DNA of 64,000 nt from Neobacillus bataviensis (lineage in GTDB: Bacteria > Bacillota > Bacilli > Bacillales_B > DSM-18226): NCBI RefSeq assembly GCF_019969725.1, contig NZ_JAHXYW010000001.1:248001-312000 (forward strand), written 5' to 3'. Shown in pieces: positions 25,156-34,388 of this stretch (positions are counted from its first letter, which is position 1; each line of letters starts with the position of its first letter). The position numbers and the translations under genes were made by a program. Under the pieces are notes generated by a model, which did no database searches, was not told the DNA's origin, and saw nothing but the letters and a program-made list of their open reading frames with translations.

Positions 25156-26676
25156 TTAGGGTTTGATTACAATATCCGAAGCCCCTTTACGCAAATGTGT
25201 TTTCAAGATTTTCCCTACTCCATTTCGAGGCAAGGACTCAAGAAACACTACTCTTCTAGGTGTTTTGTTTTTAGCGAGATGGTCCTGGCAATAAAGGATT
25301 AATTCCTCTTCCGTCACATCATTACCCGGTTTCCTGACAATGCATGCGACCATTTCTTCACCCATTCGCTCATCTGGGACTCCGACAACTGCTGCTTCAA
25401 GCACCTGTTCATGAGCATTGAGAATTTCCTCGACATCACGCGGGTAAACATTAAAGCCGCCGCGAATGATTAAATCCTTTTTCCTGTCGACAATGTAAAC
25501 ATAGCCGTCATCATCAATCCGGGCCATATCACCGGTATATAACCACGAATCCTTTAACACTCGAAGTGATTCTTCCTGATTTTGGTAGTATCCTGGCGTT
25601 ACACTATCACCGCGAACGATTAATTCGCCCACTTCTCCTATAGGAAGCTCCTCACCAATTTCATTCACAATTTTCACTTCTACCCCCGGAATCGGAATAC
25701 CGACCGACCCTGGTTTGACTTCATAGCCTTTCTTATGGGCCGTGACTACCGGTGCTGCTTCTGATAACCCATAGCCTTCATAGACCTTTGCGCCAAACTT
25801 TTGTTCAAACGCATTTAATAATGCGACAGGAAGCGGTGCTGATCCTGAACCTACTGACTCTAAGCTCGATGTGTCATATCGGTCAGCCTCTGGATAAGAA
25901 ACTAAGGCGTGAATCATCGCAGGAACGGCTGAAAAAGTTTTAACTCGGTAATTCTCAATCGCGCTGAACACTTCTTTTACATCAAAGCTGGAGAAAACGA
26001 CAATTGAACTTCCCGTAAGGAAGCAAACATTGGAAACCGTCAGACCATAGACATGCGCAAGCGGCAGAACCCCAAGTGTAGTTCCTCGCTCTGTATCATT
26101 ATGTTTGGCGGAATTCGCTGCATTAGAATAGAGATTTTTATGAGTTAAGAGAACACCTTTTGGATTTCCGGTAGTACCAGATGTATATAAAATTACTGCT
26201 GTATCTTCTGGTCTCACTTCACCAAACTCACGGCTTTCCCCTTGCGCCATTACATCATAAAAGTTTTTCGCCCGGTCATTTGATGGCTGATCCACCACAA
26301 TTAACTGTGGTTTTGACGGTAATCCTTCTAGAGCTTTTTCAACATTTTGAGAAACATAGGAGGAAGTAATAACTGCTTTAGCCCCCGAATTTAAGGCAAT
26401 GTAATGAAGCTCTTTTGGATGAAGAGTGAACATAACTGGAACGATGATCGCTCCTGCCCTGGTAATTCCTTGATAGGCAAAAAGGACTTCAGGACAATTG
26501 GGCATGCAGACAATAACACGGTCGGCTTTGTCAATGCCAAGCCTCTGTAATCCATTGGCTAATTGTTCAGCGTAATTTTTCGTTTCCACATTTGAATAAG
26601 TCTTATTCTTGAAAAATAAAAGCGGATACTCCCCAAACTCAGTGATATTGGTCTCTAGCAGGTCCTTTAACTTCAT
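25156..26676 (-). CDS. Acyl-CoA synthetase (AMP-forming ligase)
   Basis: A 506-residue adenylate-forming enzyme that activates a carboxylic acid with ATP and CoA. Motifs: ATP-binding YTSGTTGNPKG, YGLSEAAP, WLYTGD, the hinge DRKKDLIIRGG and the catalytic C-terminal Lys in GVGKILK. It resembles long-chain or medium-chain fatty acid ligases. AGGAGAGG precedes the ATG. It lies 23 nt before the R2-like oxidase gene and 41 nt after the MBL gene, so it likely activates the acid made by the aldehyde dehydrogenase of the same operon. Confidence 0.92.
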   Translation of the reverse strand: MKLKDLLETNITEFGEYPLLFFKNKTYSNVETKNYAEQLANGLQRLGIDKADRVIVCMPNCPEVLFAYQGITRAGAIIVPVMFTLHPKELHYIALNSGAKAVITSSYVSQNVEKALEGLPSKPQLIVVDQPSNDRAKNFYDVMAQGESREFGEVRPEDTAVILYTSGTTGNPKGVLLTHKNLYSNAANSAKHNDTERGTTLGVLPLAHVYGLTVSNVCFLTGSSIVVFSSFDVKEVFSAIENYRVKTFSAVPAMIHALVSYPEADRYDTSSLESVGSGSAPLPVALLNAFEQKFGAKVYEGYGLSEAAPVVTAHKKGYEVKPGSVGIPIPGVEVKIVNEIGEELPIGEVGELIVRGDSVTPGYYQNQEESLRVLKDSWLYTGDMARIDDDGYVYIVDRKKDLIIRGGFNVYPRDVEEILNAHEQVLEAAVVGVPDERMGEEMVACIVRKPGNDVTEEELILYCQDHLAKNKTPRRVVFLESLPRNGVGKILKTHLRKGASDIVIKP

Positions 26677-26717
26677 TAAATCCTCTCCTATTTAAAAAAT
26701 GAAAGAATTTCCCCATC

Positions 26718-27662
26718 TTATATTGCGTGACAGACGACAATCGAACCCTTATGTTCATAGCGGACAAGTTGTCTTTCCTCAAGCAAATCTAAATGACCTT
26801 GAATTTGTGATAATCCTAAAAACACAGTTCTGCCATGTAATCGTGGATACATTTCAGAACAAATCTCAAATATTGTTTTTTCTCCGCTGCGAAGAATTTG
26901 TATGATCTGGTCACAACGTTTTTCCTGTTCTTGCAATCTTGTTTTTATCAACGATAAATGTTCAGAAAATGCCTCTCCGTGACCTGGGTAAATCATCGTT
27001 AGTGGCAGCCGGCTTACTTTTTCGAGAGAGTGACGGTACTGAAGGAGCGGCTTTGGCCTGACATTCTCCCCAGAATTAGGTGGTTCGATAAAAGCGTTTA
27101 CAGAAAAGGCCTTTATAAGATGGTCACCGGCAAGCGCATCCCCTGTTTCGGGATTCCAGAGTAATATGTCACATTGGCTATGACCGGGAACATGTACTAG
27201 TTCAAACCTATGTCCACCTAAATGAATTTCATTCCCTTCATTTAGGAAGGAAACATTTCGCCACTTTTCCTCTTTGAAGCGGCGTTGAATGATGTGTTCG
27301 AAGGGATCTGCCCCACAGCTTTCTATAAATTTATTAAAAAACTGCTGGACTTTCTCAAACTCATTAAAACCAGCATTAATCGAACCCTTCGCCTGCTCAT
27401 GGACAAGAATAGGTATATCTATTTCTTCTTGAATATGTGGAATAGCTCCTGCGTGGTCTATATGGATATGGGTAAGCACAATTTGATCAATATCTTTTAA
27501 AGTAACTCCATAATTATGTAATTTTGATTTAAGCTTCTGAAAGGACTCTTTACCGGGATTTCCTGTATCGATTAACGTAACGGTTTCACCAATCGCTAAA
27601 AAGGCATTTACTGTACCTTCAGCAAAGTGGGTTTCTAATTCAAGGGGGACTATTTTAACCAT
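26718..27662 (-). CDS. MBL-fold metallohydrolase
   Basis: A 314-residue metallo-beta-lactamase-fold protein. The dinuclear metal site is seen as THIHIDHAG (near residue 71), HVPGHS and GDHL. After the fold, a C-terminal region of about 70 residues looks like a winged helix, as in LACTB2-type and related hydrolases. The ATG at 27662 is preceded by AAGGGAGG. It is the first gene of the R2lox operon and lies behind two perfect palindromes at 27743-27768. Possible roles are thioester or ester cleavage; the substrate is unknown. Confidence 0.85.
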   Translation of the reverse strand: MVKIVPLELETHFAEGTVNAFLAIGETVTLIDTGNPGKESFQKLKSKLHNYGVTLKDIDQIVLTHIHIDHAGAIPHIQEEIDIPILVHEQAKGSINAGFNEFEKVQQFFNKFIESCGADPFEHIIQRRFKEEKWRNVSFLNEGNEIHLGGHRFELVHVPGHSQCDILLWNPETGDALAGDHLIKAFSVNAFIEPPNSGENVRPKPLLQYRHSLEKVSRLPLTMIYPGHGEAFSEHLSLIKTRLQEQEKRCDQIIQILRSGEKTIFEICSEMYPRLHGRTVFLGLSQIQGHLDLLEERQLVRYEHKGSIVVCHAI

Positions 27663-27742
27663 TCCATTGTCCCTCCCTTCCAAAAATATTATTCTACCAC
27701 CACAATACGCAGGAGGTTTATCCCATCTGCTATCAAAACTAT

Positions 27743-27768
27743 ATTGCTAGCAATCATATAATATGATT
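27743..27768. promoter_or_regulatory. Two abutting perfect palindromes upstream of the R2lox operon
   Basis: ATTGCTAGCAAT (27743-27754) and AATCATATAATATGATT (27752-27768) overlap by three bases. They lie 81-106 nt upstream of the MBL start, in the only gap of the operon's 5' side, so they are candidate regulator sites. They differ from the TetR-type sites at 38287 and 48114. Confidence 0.5.
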
Positions 27769-27819
27769 AACTTCTACCAAAATATGAAAATTTTTTATTT
27801 TTTTCAAAAAATAATAAAT

Positions 27820-27871
27820 CCCCCTTGTGTACAATCACGGCTGAAACATTATCGTAATTTCTACAAGGGGG
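27820..27871 (-). terminator. Terminator after livK
   Basis: CCCCCTTGT (27820-27828) and ACAAGGGGG (27863-27871) form a 9-bp stem with a long 34-nt loop. On the minus strand it is followed by ATTTATTATTTTTT. It separates the liv operon from the R2lox operon. Confidence 0.65.
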
Positions 27872-27914
27872 AAAAGCTTTTTTAAATTGGCTATTATTCT
27901 TTTATTTTTAGAAA

Positions 27915-29126
27915 TTATTTCACTTTAATTGGCACGATTTTACCGTTTTCAACTGCAGCAACTACTAACTCTGATTCGAAACCGCCATCCTCGCCAATTT
28001 TAGGAATATTGTAAACCTTTGCTTTATCTGGCAAGTTATCAAGACCCTTTTGCATATTGGCACGGATTTTTTCAACATCGTCAACGGAACCCGCAGCCTT
28101 CATAGCTTCAACGAATGCATACATACCAATGTAATTTAAGCCTGCTTCAGAGCCAGGATCTTCATTATATTTAGCTTTATAATTCTTTACATATTCAGGA
28201 ACAGCAGCCTCATCAGAATCAACTAATGGCATTACACCAATTGCTCCGTTAAGTGCATCATAGCCGCCAGTAATCTTTTTCATTTCATCTAATTTAGCCT
28301 GGTCCATAATGATAAAACCACCCTTAAATCCAAGCTCTCTTGCTTGTTTTGCCACTTTTGCTGTTGGTTCAGATGCACCACCAATAAATAATACATCCGG
28401 CTTTTCTTTAAGAGCATTTGTAACGATTGTAAAGAAATCAGTTTCTTTTGCAAAGTCAATAGAAGAATTGTAAACCACTTTTCCACCTTGTTTTTCCCAA
28501 TATGGTTTAAGCTTTGCAGACCAGTCCTTGCCATATTGAGATGCAGTTGGAAGGAAAGCAATTTTCTTTCCGAACTTGTCCATTGCATAATCAGTAAACG
28601 GCTTTAGATAGCCATCATAACGAGGAGGAATTCGGACAGTTAGTTTGTTGCCAACATCAGAAACTTTCGGTTCACTTGTGTAAGCTCCAATAATGAATTT
28701 ATCCTGTTGGTTAAATACTTGTAGTGCAAATACGCCGCCGCTATGCGGGGTAAAAATAATTGGCGTTTTGTTTTCCTGCATTAGCCTTTTCGCATTGGCT
28801 CCTGCTTCATTCGGTAAGTATTTATCGTCCAAAGAGACGATATTTAATTTGTACTTTTTCCCGCCAACTTCAAATCCGCCAGCGTTGTTAATTTCCTCAG
28901 CTGCCATCGAAATACCGTTTAGGGTACGCTTACCGTAAAATGCTGCAGGTCCGCTTAATGGCCCAGTGTAACCAATGTTGACTGTTCCGACTTTATCTGA
29001 CTTACTGCCGCCGCCATTTGATGCTGGCTTGCTAGACGTTTTATCGCTTGTACTATTACATGCAGCCAAACTGAAAATCATAACGAAGATAAAACACATC
29101 ATTAATAAAGACTTCATTCTTTTCAT
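27915..29126 (-). CDS. livK: ABC transporter substrate-binding lipoprotein (LivK-like)
   Basis: A 403-residue type I periplasmic-binding-protein-fold lipoprotein. The signal ends in FSLAAC with Cys23 as the lipid anchor, followed by a Ser/Gly-rich linker. The body begins NIGYTGPLSGPAA, typical of the branched-chain amino acid (HAAT) family. GGGGGAAG precedes the ATG at 29126; a longer frame would start in the upstream gap. It is the last gene of a livHMGFK operon. Because acyl-CoA ligases flank the operon, the true cargo may be a carboxylic acid and not an amino acid; the sequence cannot decide. Confidence 0.9.
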   Translation of the reverse strand: MKRMKSLLMMCFIFVMIFSLAACNSTSDKTSSKPASNGGGSKSDKVGTVNIGYTGPLSGPAAFYGKRTLNGISMAAEEINNAGGFEVGGKKYKLNIVSLDDKYLPNEAGANAKRLMQENKTPIIFTPHSGGVFALQVFNQQDKFIIGAYTSEPKVSDVGNKLTVRIPPRYDGYLKPFTDYAMDKFGKKIAFLPTASQYGKDWSAKLKPYWEKQGGKVVYNSSIDFAKETDFFTIVTNALKEKPDVLFIGGASEPTAKVAKQARELGFKGGFIIMDQAKLDEMKKITGGYDALNGAIGVMPLVDSDEAAVPEYVKNYKAKYNEDPGSEAGLNYIGMYAFVEAMKAAGSVDDVEKIRANMQKGLDNLPDKAKVYNIPKIGEDGGFESELVVAAVENGKIVPIKVK

Positions 29127-29215
29127 TGGTCTTCCCCCTAGTAATAATTTAATTTTCCAGATTCTGACTGTGATGAATGGTCCCTTCATCACCCCCTTAA
29201 AGGCAATGTTAGACT

Positions 29216-29923
29216 TTAAGCCCCAATATAGGCTTTTCTGACCTCATCATTAGCAAACAATTCGGATGAAGTACCTTTTAGGACAATGGAGCCGTTTTCA
29301 AAAACATAGCCTTTGTCAGCAATTTTTAATGCAGCGTTGGCATTTTGTTCAGCTAACAGGATGGTGGTTCCTTCTTTATTAATTTTCTGAATGACTTCAA
29401 ACATTTGCTCAACGATTAATGGAGCAAGGCCAATGGATGGTTCATCCAGGAGCATTAACTTTGGTTTGGACATCAATGCTCGGCCGATGGCAACCATTTG
29501 TTGCTGACCGCCGCTTAGAGAACCCGCAGCGTCATGGCGCTTATCCTTTAAAATTGGGAATAATTCATATACATGTTCAAGAGATTGCTTGATTTGCGCT
29601 TTCTTCTTACGATGTACATAGGCACCCATATTAAGATTCTCTTCAACAGACATTGCAGGGAACAGTTTACGTCCTTCAGGGCATTGACCAATTCCTAATT
29701 GGACAATTTGATCAGCTGACTTCCTATTGATTTTTTCCCCTTCAAAGAGAACTTCGCCTACTGCTGGCTTGCTTAATCCGCTTATAGTTCTGAAAGTTGT
29801 ACTCTTTCCAGCCCCGTTTGCGCCTAATAGGACAACGATTTCCCCAGCATTTACTTCAATATTAATGTCATGGACGGCTGTAAAGCTTCCATATTTGACA
29901 GAGACATTATTAAGGTTAAGCAA
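29216..29923 (-). CDS. livF: ABC transporter ATP-binding protein LivF
   Basis: A 235-residue ATPase with Walker A GANGAGKST, signature LSGGQQQM and Walker B KLMLLDEPS. The TTG at 29923 is taken as start because GGGAGG lies 8 nt upstream, and the protein then begins like LivF (MLNLNNVSVKYG). It overlaps the 3' end of livG by 8 nt, a sign of translational coupling. A longer frame into livG is not supported. It powers import with LivG. Confidence 0.93.
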   Translation of the reverse strand: MLNLNNVSVKYGSFTAVHDINIEVNAGEIVVLLGANGAGKSTTFRTISGLSKPAVGEVLFEGEKINRKSADQIVQLGIGQCPEGRKLFPAMSVEENLNMGAYVHRKKKAQIKQSLEHVYELFPILKDKRHDAAGSLSGGQQQMVAIGRALMSKPKLMLLDEPSIGLAPLIVEQMFEVIQKINKEGTTILLAEQNANAALKIADKGYVFENGSIVLKGTSSELFANDEVRKAYIGA

Positions 29924-30683
29924 TGGCGCTCCCTCCCAAATATGCTTTAATAACCGTTTCGTTATTACGGATTTCCGCTGGCCTGCCCTCGGCAATTTTT
30001 TCACCATAGTTCAAGACCATAATTTTGTCTGCTATTCTCATAATCATTTGCATTTTGTGCTCGATTAAACAGACCGTAATCCCTTTTGACACCATCTTTT
30101 GCATTAATTCCGCTAAGCCTTCGGTTTCATCAGGGTTCACACCAGCAGCCGGTTCATCTAGGAAAACAATTTCCGGATCGGTCGCTAGCGCTAGCGCAAA
30201 TGCCGTCCGCTTCTTCTCCTCTTGAGTTAAGCTGCCAACAATGTTACCAGCGATGTTTTTCAAACCAACGAATTCTAACACTTCCATTGCTTTGTCACGG
30301 CATTGTGCCTCTTCCCTCTTCAATCTAGGCGTTCTAAAAATTGCATCCACCAGGGTAGATTTCGTTCTTAATCTATGACCGACGATAACATTATCTAAAA
30401 CGGTTGATTGTTCAAAAAGATTAGTAGTTTGAAAGGTCCTAGCGACTCCAAGTTCAGCTATTTTATTGGATGGCATGGTGGTAATGTCCACTCCTTTATA
30501 AATAACCTGTCCGGAAGTCGGTTGATGGAATCCGCTGATCAAGTTAAAAAAGGTAGATTTCCCAGCACCATTAGGACCGATAATCGCATTAATTTTCCCT
30601 TGTTCAATCGTAAAGTCGACATTATTAACGGCTGTATTACCACCGAACCTCTTCGTCAGATTTTTTGTTTCTAAAAAGATCAC
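29916..30683 (-). CDS. livG: ABC transporter ATP-binding protein LivG
   Basis: A 255-residue ATPase. Walker A GPNGAGKST, Walker B EIVFLDEPAAG and the signature region LTQEEKKR (an atypical signature in place of LSGGQ, seen in some LivG proteins) are present. The start is GTG, 7 nt after GGAGGG, and lies 3 nt after the livM stop. It pairs with LivF to drive the importer. Confidence 0.93.
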   Translation of the reverse strand: MIFLETKNLTKRFGGNTAVNNVDFTIEQGKINAIIGPNGAGKSTFFNLISGFHQPTSGQVIYKGVDITTMPSNKIAELGVARTFQTTNLFEQSTVLDNVIVGHRLRTKSTLVDAIFRTPRLKREEAQCRDKAMEVLEFVGLKNIAGNIVGSLTQEEKKRTAFALALATDPEIVFLDEPAAGVNPDETEGLAELMQKMVSKGITVCLIEHKMQMIMRIADKIMVLNYGEKIAEGRPAEIRNNETVIKAYLGGSAIA

Positions 30684-30685
30684 GC

Positions 30686-31735
30686 CTATCCCTCCTTCAC
30701 TTGTTTATCTGAGATTGTATTTTTTTCAATAACCATTTCTTTGGCAGTTCGTCGCTTAGACACAGGTGCTGATTTCTGACTGCCTTTTGACCTGATCATT
30801 TGGAAAAGACTAGAAACTCCTCCGACGATACCACGAGGGTAAAAAATAACCAATAAAGTTAATACAGGTCCAAATATGAGCATCCGTTGATCCTGTAAAT
30901 CTTGTAAAAATTGGGATAGCCAAACGATGAGCAGCGTCCCGACAATAGGACCGCTTAATGTTCCAATCCCTCCTACTAGTAAATAGGTTAATAAATCAAA
31001 CGTAATTTGAATAGCACCAATGTCAGGTCCAATAAAGCGTACAAATGAAGCATACAAAGCACCAGAGAGACCAGCAAAGAACGTAGAAAGAACAAATACG
31101 GTTAATTTGTTTTTCATCGTTGAAATTCCGATGGTTTGCGCAAGATCCTCACTATTACGAATCGCAATATAGGTTCTTCCTGATAAAGAGTGAATAATTC
31201 GATACATAACTAGAACGACTAGGAGTAAGAACACTAAAACAAGATAATAATTTGATAGTTCGTTATCAAATTTGATTGGTCCAATATTGGCTGGGGCCGG
31301 AATCCCAATTAATCCGCGGACGCCTTCTGTCAGGCTCTCCCATTTATCAATCACTAGATAAAGAATATAACCTAAGCACAATGTATAAATGGCGAAGAAA
31401 TGCTCTTTTGTCCGTAAGGCAATTACGCCGACGATAAGACCTAAGATACTTGTAATAACTAGGGCTAACAAAAAAGCCATCCAGAAATTCATTTGTGCTT
31501 TAACAGTTAAAATTCCAAGTGAATACGCACCGATGGCAAAGAATCCGGCATGTGCCAAGGAAAGGTATCCCGTATAACCAGCTAGTAAATTGAGACCATA
31601 AACCCCAATCATCCAGATGAAGGACAAGGTCATGACGTGAATAATATACGTATTATTTTGAGTCATTAAAGGAAAGAAAACGGCAAGTAAAACTAAAACA
31701 GGAATGACGATTTTTTTATTTAAGATCGTTGACAT
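30686..31735 (-). CDS. livM: ABC transporter permease LivM
   Basis: A 349-residue permease of the branched-chain amino acid type with about 9-10 membrane segments and the conserved GLNLLAGYTGYLSLAHAGFFAIGAY region near residue 47 (reported here only as the GYTGYLSLAHA core). A basic tail of about 40 residues extends past the last helix. It overlaps the livH stop by one base. Confidence 0.92.
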   Translation of the reverse strand: MSTILNKKIVIPVLVLLAVFFPLMTQNNTYIIHVMTLSFIWMIGVYGLNLLAGYTGYLSLAHAGFFAIGAYSLGILTVKAQMNFWMAFLLALVITSILGLIVGVIALRTKEHFFAIYTLCLGYILYLVIDKWESLTEGVRGLIGIPAPANIGPIKFDNELSNYYLVLVFLLLVVLVMYRIIHSLSGRTYIAIRNSEDLAQTIGISTMKNKLTVFVLSTFFAGLSGALYASFVRFIGPDIGAIQITFDLLTYLLVGGIGTLSGPIVGTLLIVWLSQFLQDLQDQRMLIFGPVLTLLVIFYPRGIVGGVSSLFQMIRSKGSQKSAPVSKRRTAKEMVIEKNTISDKQVKEG

Positions 31736-32598
31736 TAATGGCCCCCCTTTGAAAACAGTCCAGTCGGCTTCACTGTTAAGATAATAACAAGGAGGATAAA
31801 GGCAATGATGTCCTTATAATCATTAGAGATATAGGTTGCACCTAAACTTTCACTAAATCCTAAAATATAGCCTCCTACAATCGCGCCTGGGATACTTCCC
31901 ATTCCGCCAAGGATGATGATTACAAATGCTTTTAAAATGACGAGCTGTCCCATCCCTGGGAATACTAGATTAATAGGTGCCGATAATGACGAAGCGATCG
32001 CAGCAAGGCCCCCTGAAATCATAAAAGTTAACATGGCAACCTTGTTCGTATTTACCCCAACTAAGTTTGCCCCTTCACGATTTTGGGACATGGCAATGAT
32101 CGTTGAACCGGTATAGGTCTTTTTTAGGAATAGATATAACAAGATCATTACGACAATTGCAGCGATAACAATTAACAGCCTTTGCATAGTAATCGTTAAA
32201 CCAAAGATTTGTACAACACTTTCATATGGGGTTGGCATTGACTGGTAATCAGCACCCCAAAATTTTTGAGCGAATGCCTCCAAGAATAAGAGAATACCAA
32301 TGGCAGCAATCTTATCATGGATTGGCGGTGCCTCTCTAAGCGGGTGAAAAACTAACCGTTCCATTAATACCCCGATGAGACCTACCACAATTATTGAAAC
32401 GAATATCGCAATCCAGTAATGAAGTCCAAATTTAGTCATCATGGTTAAGGTTACATACCCGCCCATCATGTATAATGCACCATGAGCGAAATTTGGAATG
32501 TGCAGAATACCATAAACTAACGTTAATCCTAATGCTACCAGGGCATATACACTTCCAATGGTCAGACCATTAAATAACTGCTGAATTAAAATCTCCAT
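31735..32598 (-). CDS. livH: ABC transporter permease LivH
   Basis: A 287-residue permease with about 8 membrane segments and the LivH features GLTIGSVYALVALG at the start and GGMGSIPGAIVGG near residue 240. The ATG at 32598 follows GGGGGAGA, so the longer frame to 32664 is rejected. It is the first transporter gene, 86 nt downstream of an acyl-CoA ligase in the same direction, and probably co-transcribed with it. Confidence 0.92.
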   Translation of the reverse strand: MEILIQQLFNGLTIGSVYALVALGLTLVYGILHIPNFAHGALYMMGGYVTLTMMTKFGLHYWIAIFVSIIVVGLIGVLMERLVFHPLREAPPIHDKIAAIGILLFLEAFAQKFWGADYQSMPTPYESVVQIFGLTITMQRLLIVIAAIVVMILLYLFLKKTYTGSTIIAMSQNREGANLVGVNTNKVAMLTFMISGGLAAIASSLSAPINLVFPGMGQLVILKAFVIIILGGMGSIPGAIVGGYILGFSESLGATYISNDYKDIIAFILLVIILTVKPTGLFSKGGH

Positions 32599-32684
32599 TG
32601 CTCTCCCCCTTTTTGGTTGAAACACAGCTCGTCCACAAAATATTCCATCCGGTTGGCCCTCCATTTGAAGCTCACCGTTTGATA

Positions 32685-34361
32685 TTATTGAACTGTATTT
32701 TCCGCTTTTGCTTTTTCCTCATCCTGCAGAGTACGCCATAAAATCTTTCCGCTTGATGTCATTGGGAACTGCTTTCTGAATTCAATGTATCTTGGGTATT
32801 TATACGCGGCCATATTTTCTTTTGACCATTCAATGATTTCTTCTTCAGTTACTTTCCCTTCAAAGCCTTCATTTAAAATGACAAATGCTTTGACGGTTTC
32901 TCCTCTTCTTGGATCAGGAACGCCTACCACACAGGCCTGATGGATTGCTGGGTGTTTATAAAGATAAGATTCCACTTCTGTTGGCCAAACCTTAAATCCA
33001 GATGCATTGATCATCCGTTTCACACGATCGACAATGAAGAAATAACCTTCTTCATCATACCGGCCAATATCACCTGTTCTGAAAAACTTTTTCCCGTCTA
33101 AATCGATAAATGAACTTCTATTTTCATCATCACGGTTATAGTAACCTACCATTACCTGCGGACCATTGACGATGATTTCTCCAACTTCACCGACACCCAG
33201 TTCTTTTCCTGATGCAGGATCGATGATTTTAGCATCCACATCAAAGGATGGAATACCAAGGCATTGCATTTTAGGTCGTTCTGCCGGATTGAAATGGGTT
33301 TGGGCAATTGTTTCTGAAAGTCCATAGCCTTCCACAAATCGTAATCCCGATAGTTTATATAATTTTTCACCAACTGCCTCTGGCAGTGCAGCGCCCCCTC
33401 CAGAAATAGAGGTTAACGTGGAAATATCCTCCGCTGTTAATTTAGGATTCGCTAAGAAATCGACAATCATTGTCGCAATTGTAACCCAATGGGTACATCC
33501 TAATTTCTTAATTAAATCGACAGCAGTATCCCGGTTCCATCTCGTCATTATCACAATGGTGCTGCCACTGTATATTGGCATATGCATGCTATGCACCATT
33601 CCGGTGACATGGAAAAGAGGAAGCGTCATGAGATGAATCGCATTTGGTGTTGACTGTGACCAATGATAACAGCCAACCGTGTTAGCCTGTACTGTCTTGT
33701 TCGTATGCATACAACCCTTTGGCAGCCCTGTTGTACCAGATGTATAAGGAAGGACGGCCAAGTCATCACCCTTAGATGTGTGTTCAGATGGAGTTAGATT
33801 TGCCTGAATGGCATCACACCAATGGTAATGGTTAGCTTCAGTGAAGGTTGCTCTTGGCAATTCAACCTCAGTCGGCAATACTCCTTGAAAATCTTCCCCT
33901 TTATAATCGGAATAAGCAGCAATTAATAAATTCTCAAGGGAAGTTCTGCTTAATAGAGGCTGGACTCGGTCGTATAGTTCTTGTCCAGCTATTGCCGTTT
34001 TAATTCCACAATCCCGGATATAAAATTCTAGTTCATTGGCAACCAGCATTGGATTGATCGGCACTACAACGGCATTCGCCCTAATAATTGCATAATAGCC
34101 AATAATGAATTGCGGCGAATTTTGCATGAACAGCAAAACCTTGTCACCTGTACGGACTCCTAACTTGTGCTCTAAATACCCTGCTAAGGCATTGACCTCA
34201 GCATCCAGTTCCTGATATGTAAGTTTGTTTCCGTAATAATATATAGCATCTTGTTCTGGATAACGACGTGCACTTACTTGAAGGTTGTCATAAAGCGAAG
34301 TAGAAGGAACCTTCAAAGATTTCGCAAGTTTTGGCCAATATTTGTGATGAAGAGTTAACAT
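32685..34361 (-). CDS. Acyl-CoA synthetase (AMP-forming, long-chain type)
   Basis: A 558-residue adenylate-forming ligase. Motifs: YTSGTTGLPKG, EGYGLSET, RTGDIGRYDEEGYFF, the hinge DRVKRMINASG and SGKILWR with the catalytic Lys. AAGGAGAG precedes the ATG. It lies 27 nt after the TetR gene and before the liv operon, so it may charge the acid that the transporter imports. The hinge NASGFKVWP differs from the other two ligases here, which suggests a different substrate class. Confidence 0.92.
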   Translation of the reverse strand: MLTLHHKYWPKLAKSLKVPSTSLYDNLQVSARRYPEQDAIYYYGNKLTYQELDAEVNALAGYLEHKLGVRTGDKVLLFMQNSPQFIIGYYAIIRANAVVVPINPMLVANELEFYIRDCGIKTAIAGQELYDRVQPLLSRTSLENLLIAAYSDYKGEDFQGVLPTEVELPRATFTEANHYHWCDAIQANLTPSEHTSKGDDLAVLPYTSGTTGLPKGCMHTNKTVQANTVGCYHWSQSTPNAIHLMTLPLFHVTGMVHSMHMPIYSGSTIVIMTRWNRDTAVDLIKKLGCTHWVTIATMIVDFLANPKLTAEDISTLTSISGGGAALPEAVGEKLYKLSGLRFVEGYGLSETIAQTHFNPAERPKMQCLGIPSFDVDAKIIDPASGKELGVGEVGEIIVNGPQVMVGYYNRDDENRSSFIDLDGKKFFRTGDIGRYDEEGYFFIVDRVKRMINASGFKVWPTEVESYLYKHPAIHQACVVGVPDPRRGETVKAFVILNEGFEGKVTEEEIIEWSKENMAAYKYPRYIEFRKQFPMTSSGKILWRTLQDEEKAKAENTVQ

Positions 34362-34388
34362 GGTGCAGCTCTCCTTTTCATTAGAATG

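Noticed and set aside
29923..30007. Longer LivF N-terminus
   Set aside because: It would lie inside livG, while a TTG with GGGAGG at 8 nt gives the normal LivF length.
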